A program made the position numbers and the translations under genes. Shown one piece after another: positions 50,901-59,900 of a stretch of 64,000 nt of DNA; the stretch's first letter is position 1; the number at the start of each line of letters is the position of its first letter. The stretch spans positions 58,527,340 to 58,591,339 of the forward strand of contig CM043942.1 of assembly GCA_014529385.2 (NCBI GenBank), written 5' to 3'. Origin of the DNA: Adiantum capillus-veneris (lineage: Eukaryota > Streptophyta > Polypodiopsida > Polypodiales > Pteridaceae). Under the pieces are notes generated by a model. That model did not search any database and had not been told where the DNA came from. It saw only the letters and a list, made by a program, of their open reading frames with translations.

Positions 50901-53900
50901 ACTTTGTGTCGCTTTCGGCGCGGCCCAAAGAAGCAAGCTTTGCAGACCTTTATAAAGTTCAAGTACCGCACGACCCACACATCAGAGTGGGCCGGCGAAG
51001 AGTCCCTTCCAGGATTCCGGATGCTATTGGCGATCTTCCTCGACGCCATACAGTTCGGTACCAGTATCTCACTTTGAAAAGGAGGGGATGTCACGTGACA
51101 CATCCAACCCTATGTGTCCGTGGACAAGCTACAGCATGATCAGGGTTCAGTCAATCCAGTCAGTCTAGATTAGAAGTGATCTGGCACTTTTGTGAGTATA
51201 TTCGTAGACCGTGTATGCCCAGTCACTTAGTGTAGATGCATATCCTCTGGTTGCACACAGCATGATCATAAGCATTCCCATCAGAATCCTTCAAGGGAAT
51301 TTTCCAGTGCATTTAGCTTATTTTACCTATTTTTGACATTTTTCACTTATTATTTTTAAGTGACTTTTGTTGGAAAGTAGGTAGGGCAAATTGAGTAAGT
51401 TTGTATATAAGCAAACCTAGACTAGCACTAAATGGCAGAAGAGGCAACAGGAGCCAAGCTCAGCATGCAACTTCTCCAACAAGACCCTGTTAGGTGCAGC
51501 GGAATGAATGTTGTATTTTCTCAAGATTAGTGATCCTTATTGCTCAAGGTTCTTTTTAGTTCTTAGGGAAAGAGAGAGCTTTCCGTCTTGTAGAGTGTTG
51601 TGGTCACGAACAAAGTGAGTGGATTGTGCGTGCAAGTGAATGAGACTGAGAGAAGGAGAGGGAAGAGATACGACACCGAGAGGTTGTAAAACCCTCCTCC
51701 GAAGGCTCCACTCTCGTCGGCGAGAGTGGTTTAACTTTGATTGCACAAAGGTGTACAATGCGTATGCAATGGACTATGCAACTTGGTCTATGCCGATGAC
51801 GACGACGACGACGACGATGACGACAACCACGATGGCTGAAATCTGAGATCTTCTAATCGCTGAATTTCGGGACTGTTTCAGTGGCTGAAAATGACTGTTT
51901 TGGCTGCGTTTTCTTGGCTGAAAATGAGGTTTCTTAGGGCTGAAAACTGATGGTCTTTACGGGCTGAATCTGCTACACTTTAGGTGAATGATGCCGGTCT
52001 TAATTTGCTGCTGAAATCCAAAAACGCCAGGGGCTGAAATTGGTCCTTCTGTCGCCGGGGTTCTGTAAATGCAAAAACGCTAGGCTGATCTGCTGTGTCG
52101 TGATGACGCCGGGGCTGATCTGCTGTGCACAAATCGCCAAGGCTGATCTGATGCAAAAACGCTAGGTCTTCTGTGGAGAAAATGCCAGAGTAGTCACGGG
52201 GGTTGGTCTTGCTGAGAAGTTGCCTATTGAGCAAGGTGCTCCTGCTGCCTCTTCTGCCAGAAAGTGCTAACTTGGATTTGCTTATATATTAACTTAGCAA
52301 AATTGCCCTACCTACTTTTGTTGGAAAGTCACTTAAAAAAAATAAGTGAAAATCACCAAAAATAGGGAAAATAGGCTAAATGCACTGTAAAATTCCCCTA
52401 ACTGATGCTAATGGATTCTGATGGGAATTCCGATGGTCATGCTGTGTGCAACCGGAGGATATGCATCTATGCTAAGTGACTGGGCATGCACGGTCTACGA
52501 ATAGACTCACAAAAGTGCCAGATCACTGCTAATCTAACTTGATCGGACTGACTGAACCCCGCTTTGGTGTAGCTTGTTCACGGACACATAGGGTTGGAAT
52601 GTGTCACGTGACATCCCCTCCTTTTCAAAGTGAGGTACTGGTACCGAACTGTATGGCGTCGAGGAAGATCGCCAACAACATCCGGAATCCTAGAAGGGAC
52701 TCTTCGCCGGCCCACTCTGATGTGTGGGTCGTGCGGTACTTGAACTTCATAAAGGTCTGCAACGCTTGCTTCTTTGGGCCGCGCCGAAAGCGACACAAAG
52801 TCTTCTGTATCTCCTTTCTTGCTTCAACTTCGTGTAGAGTCCTGCTTCTTTCGTCTTCAAGAATCTCCATGGCTGAAAATATTTGAAACCAACTCCAACA
52901 CAAAACCATGAACATACCCATTCCATGTAAAGTGAAGGAAAAAAATCTTGTCTTTGCTAAAGACTGTGTATGCAATGTAGATGAACATAGAGACGGAGTG
53001 ACAACCCGTTCATCAAACACATACAAACAATGCGCTCGAATCTTTTCTGTTTGATCGAAATCAATCAACTGTGGCAAATCACCATGGAAATGTCCATGCT
53101 TGGTGCTCATACAATCATGTGCTCGTTCAAAAACTGTGTCATGCCAAGGAAGAGACATGGAATGTGACTTCCTTACATACAAACTTTTCAGCTTTTCATG
53201 AACAATCCGCATACATTCTTGCTCATCCATGAGAGAAACGTGCTCAACATACAATATGTCATGCCTAGGAAAAGGGATCACATAACGATGCTGACTAAAA
53301 TACAGGAAACCTTCACGAATGAAACACTCGAACAATGCATGCGTATCAATCATGCGAACACATAATACTTCCTGTGATGGTTCTTTGGACCAAGGCTCGA
53401 GAGCCAAGATCGGTTCGTCCTGAATGATCGAATCGTCCTGTGGGGGTTCTTTGGACCTCGACTCGAAAGCCAAGATCGCTTTTTCGTGATTGATCGAATC
53501 TACAACGAGGTTAGCTTCGCTAGAAAAAGCATCAACTAACACATCATCCTTGTGAACAATCACATCATCTTCATGCAACTCATCATGCTTGTGAGAAATC
53601 ACATCTTGATCATGCAAATCATCATGCTCATCATTCGCATCCAAATCATCATGCTTAGCAATATCATTCAAATCATCATGCTTATCTTTGTCATCCAAAT
53701 CATCATGCTTGTCATTCAAATCATCATCATGCTTCACACAATCATGTAAATCCTGTGTATCATGCTTTGGAGAAGAAGAGATTGAGACAGTCTCCTTTCC
53801 CCAAATCTCTTGCATCTGTGCCTGAACTTGAGAATAGAGTCGCCAGAACTCTTTGTTTTGTCGGTCGCTCTGTTCTTGTATTGCTTTTCTTTCTGCTTTG

Positions 53901-56900
53901 TCTTCTGCGTGTCTGCGTTCCATTTCTGCTTTTCTTGCTTCGCGTTCTAACTTCCTTTCCAGAAACAACTGCTTCAACTCCTCCATAAGAGTTGGTGCAA
54001 TCTTTGTCGTAGATGGGGAAGGGTCGGGAAAACCTCCTGGTGGGGAAAATTCTTCTTCGCCTCTCTCATGCTCATCACCTCCAAGCGAAGTATCCATTCC
54101 ACTTCGAGTGATGACCATTCTGAAGTCGTGGGTTCTTGTGGGTTCTTGTGGTCTGGGTTCTTAAGTTCACGAGGAACTTGGGTTCTTGGGGGTCTTGGGT
54201 TCTTAAGTTCGCGAGGAACTTGGGTTCTTGAGGTTCTTGAGGTCCTTGATTCGTGAGAATCTAGGGTTCTTGAGGTGTTCTTTCGCTTGCAAATCCCGTT
54301 GGAGAAGGATCTTCTCGTCACCCGAGTTCTACCCTTTTCTGTGGGCGCACCCCTTGGCGGCCTTGCGCTCACACCAAGGTTGCTTTTTCCCACCTCACGT
54401 CGATTGGCCGGCCGCTAAGTGCACGGTCCGCTCTCAATGAGTGAAAAGAGACACAAGGGGAGGCTGGACAAGCCCTTCTTTCTTGGGATTCTTGTCACTC
54501 TTCAACAAAACACAATTAGGAATCGCCACGCCCAAGTAAACTTGGGTTCGTGCGATCGCAACAAGCAAAAAAAAAAATCTTGTGGTTCTTGTGGTTCTTT
54601 CCTTGAGTAATGCAGAACACTTCCAAAGCTCTGATACCAATGTTAGGTGCAGCGGAATGAATGTTGTATTTTCTCAAGATTAGTAATCCTTATTGCTCAA
54701 GGTTCCTTTTAGTTCTTAGGGAAAGAGAGAGCTTTCCGTCTTGTAGAGTGTTGTGGTCACGAACAAAGTGAGTGGATTGTGCGTGCAAGTGAATGAGACT
54801 GAGAGAAGGAGAGAGAAGAGATACGACACCGAGAGGTTGTAAAACCCTCCTCCGAAGGCCCCACTCTCGTCGACGAGAGTGGTCTAACTTTGATTGCACA
54901 AAGGTGTACAATGCGTATGCAATGGACTATGCAACTTGGTCTATGCCGATGACGACGATGACGATGACGACGACGACGACGATGGCTGAAATCTGAGATC
55001 TTCTAATCGCTGAATTTCGGGACTGTTTCGGTGGCTGAAAATGACTGTTTTGGCTGCGTTTTCTTGGCTGAAAATGAGGTTTCTTAGGGCTGAAAACTGA
55101 TGGTCTTTACGGGCTGAATCTGCTACACTTTAGGTGAATGATGCCGGTCTTAATTTGCTGCTGAAATCCAAAAACGCCAGAGGCTGAAATTGGTCCTTCT
55201 GTCGCCGGGGTTCTGCAAATGCAAAAACGCTAGGCTGATCTGCTATGTCGTGATGACGCCAGGGCTGATCTGCTGTGCACAAATCGCCAAGGCTAATCTG
55301 ATACAAAAACGCTAGGTCTTCTGTGGAGAAAACGCCAGAGTAGTCACGGGGGTTGGTCTTGCTGAGAAGTTGCCTGTTGAGCAAGGTGCTCCTGCTGCCT
55401 CTTCAGCCAAAAAGTGCTAACTTGTATATTAACTTAGCAAAATTGCCCTACCTACTTTTGTTGGAAAGTCACTTAAAAATAATAAGTGAAAATCACCAAA
55501 AATAGGGAAAATAGGCTAAATGCACTGTAAAATTCCCCTAACTGATGCTAATGGATTCTGATGGGAATTCCGATGGTCATGTTGTGTGCAACCGGAGGAT
55601 ATGCATCTATGCTAAGTGACTGGGCATGCACGGTCTACGAATAGACTCACAAAAGTGCCAGATCACTGCTAATCTAACTTGATCGGACTGACTGAACCCT
55701 GCTGTGGTGTAGCTTGTCCACGGACACATAGGGTTGGGATGTGTCACGTGACAGACCCCTTGGTGGATTTCCTCCAAGCAAGAAGAATCAGCCCTAGCGT
55801 TTTCTCATCAAGGAGATCATCGCCAAAAGCAAAGACCAGCATCCCCTAGCGTTTCCACATTCAACATCAGCAACCATCGCCAAGCAAGTCCCAGCCTGGC
55901 GTTTTTGCATCAGATCTTCACCGCCGGAATATCTCAACCCTAGCGTTAGTAAAAGCCATCATCGACATCAGTTTTGGCCTAGCGTTTTCAGGAGGTATGA
56001 GCAGCGTTTTTCAGCCATGAAGAGCCTGCAAATTCAACCCTAAAGAGTAGCAGATTCAGCCCGGAAAGACCATCAGTTTTCAGCCCTTAAGAACCTCAGT
56101 TTTCAGCCCTAAACTTGCAGATTTTCAGCGTCAAAGACCCACAGAAACAGCCCCAAAATCAGCGTTTTTGGACTAGCCGCAGATTTCAGCCCATAGCGTT
56201 TTTGGACAGCAGTAGAAAGATTGCAGATTTCAGCCCTAGTGTCGGCCTCGTCATCCCCGTCATAGTCATCAACATAGCCTATACTTGCATCAGTCTCACA
56301 TGCATTCAGTTTGTACCATATTGTGCAATCAATAGTAGACCACTCTCGCCGACGAGAGTGGGGCCTCGGAGAAGGGTTTTACGTCTCTGGTGTCGTATCT
56401 CTCTTCTCTCTCTATCTCTCAGTCTCATACACTTGCACGCATAGTGTCCATTCACTTTGTTTGTGATCATAGCATTCTCTGATTGAGAACGGAAGGCTCT
56501 ACCTTCCATAAGAACAAAAGGAACCTTGAGCACAATTCGGAGCACTCATCTTTAGCAAAGCGCAAACATTCATTCTGTTGCACCTAACACTTCCAAAACA
56601 CAATTAGGAATCGACACGCCCAAGAGGACTTGGGTTACGTGCGACCGCAACAAGCAAAAAAAATTATGTGGTTCTTGTGGTTCTTTCCTTGAGTGATACA
56701 AAACACTGCCAAAGTTCTCATACCAATGTAAGGTGCAGCGGAAATGAATGATGTTCTTTCTCAAGATGAGTGATCCGATCGTGCTCAAGGTTCCTTTTAC
56801 TTACGGAAGGGAGAGCCTTCTGTCTTAATGAGAGAGTGCAAGTGATCACAAACAAAGTGAATAGACCCTGTGCGTGAAGGTGCTGAGACTGAGAGATAGA

Positions 56901-59900
56901 GAGAAGAATACGACACCAAACAAGTTGTCAAACCCTCCTCCGAAGGCCCTTCTCTCGATGGTGAGAGAAGTCTATGCTATTGATTGCACAAACTGGTACA
57001 AGATGCTGATGCAAACTCGTGAAGCTATGATGCAAAATGCGGAGACGACAGGGACGACGACGACGTGGAATCTGCTGTCTGCTGCGATTATGCTGCTAAT
57101 AAAAAGCTGAATTTGCTGTCTTAAAAACGCTGGATTTGCTGCCCTTTTACTCGCTGATTTGCTGCCTTAAAATGCTGGTTCTGCTGCCCTTTTACTTGCT
57201 GAATTTGCTGGTATTCCAAGCCAAAAACGCTAGATGTTATGGCTGGGAAAACGCTGAGCCTGTAGGTTGTTGAAAATGCTGAATTGCCTGGGTATTGCAG
57301 GCGCTACTAAGTGGCTGCTATGGCGAGAAAAGTGGATGCTGAAAAACGCCAGGTGTGTAGGCTGAAAACGCTAGAGTTGCTGAAAAACGCCAAGCTTAAG
57401 GGGGGTGGTTCTTGCTTGAGAGGGGGAGAGAGAAGCCTGCTGCAAGTGAATTGCCTGTTGCACTTTCTCCTCTTCTGCCAGATAAGCCTAGCGCTAGGTT
57501 TGCTTATATATTACTTTAGCAAAATTGCCCTACCCAATTCCCAATAAAAGTCACTTAAAATAATAAGTGAAAAATGTCAAAAATAGGAAACATAGGTTCT
57601 GTGCGCTAGAAAATGCTACTGATGGATTCTGATGGTAATGTTGATGATCATGTTGTGTGCAACCAGAGGATATGCATCTACTCTTAAGTGTCTGGACATG
57701 CACGGTCTACGAACAGACTCACAAAAGTGCCAGATCACTTCCTAAGCTAACTGAACTGAACCCATGCCATGAAGTAGCTTGTCCACGTATACATAGGGTT
57801 AGATGTGCACGTGACATTGCTCCACGCGATTTCGGGGTCCGAACTTATATTTTTAAAGGTTTTAGGCCCCTCGGCCGGGTTCTGCAACACACACACACAC
57901 ACACACAGTCACGTGCGCACTTCACTTGTGCCACATCAACAAGCTACAACTATGGTCTCACATCAGTCTTAGCTTAGCTTAGGATCTAGCTGGCATTTTG
58001 TGAGCCTCTAGAAGGACGTGCATGATCAGGCAGGTCATAGTTACATACCCTCACTTACACAGTTAAGTCACTTAAGCATATAGGCATATGAACAGTCACT
58101 TAAGTCATTTATTCAAAAGTGAATTTGACATGACATTTCTTAAAAGTAGGTAGGGCGAATGGCTAAAGGACCTATAAAAGAAGCACTTTGGGCGCTAGAG
58201 AAGGCAGAAAAGGCAGAAGAAGTAGTAGTATCTGCGTCACCTCTTCTTAATAGTACCCAGCAGCCATCAGCATTTTCAGCCAGCCTTGATGTTTCCCTCT
58301 CCCACCAGCGTTTTTCAACCCTAAGCACCCTGAATTCAACAATCAGCCCAAGCATTTTCAGATGAACCAGCAGGACCAACGTTTTCAGTTTTCAGCCATA
58401 GCCGTCCTCGGCGATAGCACATCAACCCACAACCTCGTCGTCGTCGACGTCAATGACGCAGTACCAAGAATCTCGAGCAATACCCATTAGCACCTCAGCA
58501 GCACTGCGACACAAGTACCCATCATAATCATCATCATCGGCGTCGTCGTCACAGTACCAAGCATCTCCAGTAGTACCCGTTAGCACCTCAGCAGCGCCGC
58601 AGCACAAGTACCCATCGTCGTTGTCGTCGACGACGCAATACCCCAGTATCTAGCACCCCTTGCGTTTTGGCTTGGCCCTTCGTAAAATAGGCTACAACCT
58701 TTGTAAATTAAAGTCACGCTGTTCTATACGCCCTATAAGGAGGTTTGACTTTGCCTCTCTTGTCCAAAGTGGGCAACCCAGTGAAGTACATAAACGTTTT
58801 GTTGAAATCCTATCAATCAACATATCATTGGAAAGATCTTAGAAAGTAGGTTTTAAATCCCCAAACTCCAACAAATTTGGAGTTGCAAATTTGGAGTTGA
58901 TTTGTAGAAGTTATGACCTCCCCACTGAAACTGAAATGTGGGGAGAGATTCCATTTATAAAACGGAGTTGTCACATCAAAAAATGGAGTATAATGAATCT
59001 GATGGCATGCTATATATCAATGGATAGATCTCGATGAGTACATTCTAAATCCAAAAGTTTCGAAAAGTTTTGATTGTATCTGTAAAATTTTTACTCTGCA
59101 CCCGTTTTGGACGAGAGAAAAAGTCACAGTCCTTATAAGGCCCCTTTGAGAGGCCCCCTAATGTTCAATCTTTATGATCTTCTAGCTCAGCACAACAATT
59201 TCTTGAAGCCTGAAAGAGAGATTTGAGGTGGAGGTTGAAAAGAAAAGGGAGGAGTGAAGGAAGGTAGAAGAAAGATCGGAAGAAAGACGAGGAAATGGTG
59301 AGGGAAGAGCTTGACATCCTCAAGGCAGAGGTTGCATCCCTACGTGACCACCTGTCACAAGAGGATGGTGAAATTGTTGTGGCTAGAAAAGTACTCTCAA
59401 GGAAGAGCTCACTAAAGCCATTAGGGAGAGCATTGACAAAAGATGGAGGCCACAAGGGAGGGATGGTGGAGGTAGTGAAAGAAACCTTCGGAAAGAGGTG
59501 AAAGAGACAAAATAATACTCGTGCAAACCATGATAGAGGTCAGCATAATGGAGAAGGTTGAGTCCACCCCCAAAGGGGATGGGAGGCCACTATGCACAAG
59601 TTGGGGTATGCAATCAAAATATGTGCTCCAATGCTAAAAACTTGCACACAATTTCTTAGCATTATCCCTTTTCTATAAAAGCTCCATTCTTCTTAAGATT
59701 TTGAAGTGAATAAATAAAGGTCCTCCCTTCACACTTGGGCATGGCTGTGCAAATAACCTTACAAAGTCAAAGTGAATGTATTAGAACGATGCGACACTTC
59801 AAGGAGATTTACCTTATCAACAACATCTGCAAACTTTCCGCCATTGCTTTTCAATGATAGCAAGAAAACGCTACCTTTTGATAATCCCACAGCAAGATTA

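Larger units (their letters stand above)
51488..55753 (-). mobile_element. Element G: short-class family 2 element with an intact ORF
   Basis: 4,266 bp flanked by perfect GACCC (51483-51487, 55754-55758), inserted in the 3' LTR of F in opposite orientation. LTRs 51488-52613 (1,126 bp) and 54641-55753 (1,113 bp) differ by few substitutions and small indels. The primer site on the minus strand is intact (plus 54628-54639, GCTCTGATACCA). It is among the youngest insertions of the nest. Confidence 0.94.
47887..56589 (+). mobile_element. Element F: short-class family 2 element, inserted in the leader of E and containing G
   Basis: Flanks CTTCT (47882-47886) and CTTCC (56590-56594) fit a 5-bp duplication with one change. 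The 5' LTR is 47887-49118, and the 3' LTR is 51089-51487 plus 55759-56589. Without G, about 4.4 kb. The primer site is at 49120-49131 and the polypurine tract at about 51077-51088. Confidence 0.9.
14109..57816 (-). mobile_element. Element E: family 2 LTR retrotransposon (gag-pro type), outermost of the nest
   Basis: E is the oldest insertion in VPS8 intron 1. Its 3' LTR is split as 14109-14296 and 20756-21652, and its 5' LTR is 56727-57816. Flanks CTGCT (14104-14108) and TTGCT (57817-57821) fit a 5-bp duplication with one mismatch. After removing A, the hAT, B, D and F, about 5.6 kb remain. That remainder has a degenerate primer site, a repetitive leader, gag (47520-46973, 33672-33034, 26553 leftward), a zinc knuckle, retropepsin, a His/Asp repeat, region X and a chromodomain-like end at the polypurine tract (about 24816-24830). 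No reverse transcriptase or integrase was found in any piece. E runs in the same sense as VPS8. Confidence 0.85.

Noticed and set aside
53552-53749. Plus-strand frame of repeated Met/Ile/Gln ([12 protein letters not shown] type), also at 44579-44854 and 49767-50153 on the minus strand
   Set aside because: Antisense reading of the His/Asp coding repeat; no independent support.
52625-54118. Region X as an envelope-like gene
   Set aside because: Only one modest hydrophobic run, no signal peptide or cleavage site, and it is fused in frame to gag start and chromodomain-like tail.
59295-59501. Coiled-coil ORF as a host gene
   Set aside because: Sixty-eight codons, no motif, inside an intron and near old repeat sequence; kept only as a note.
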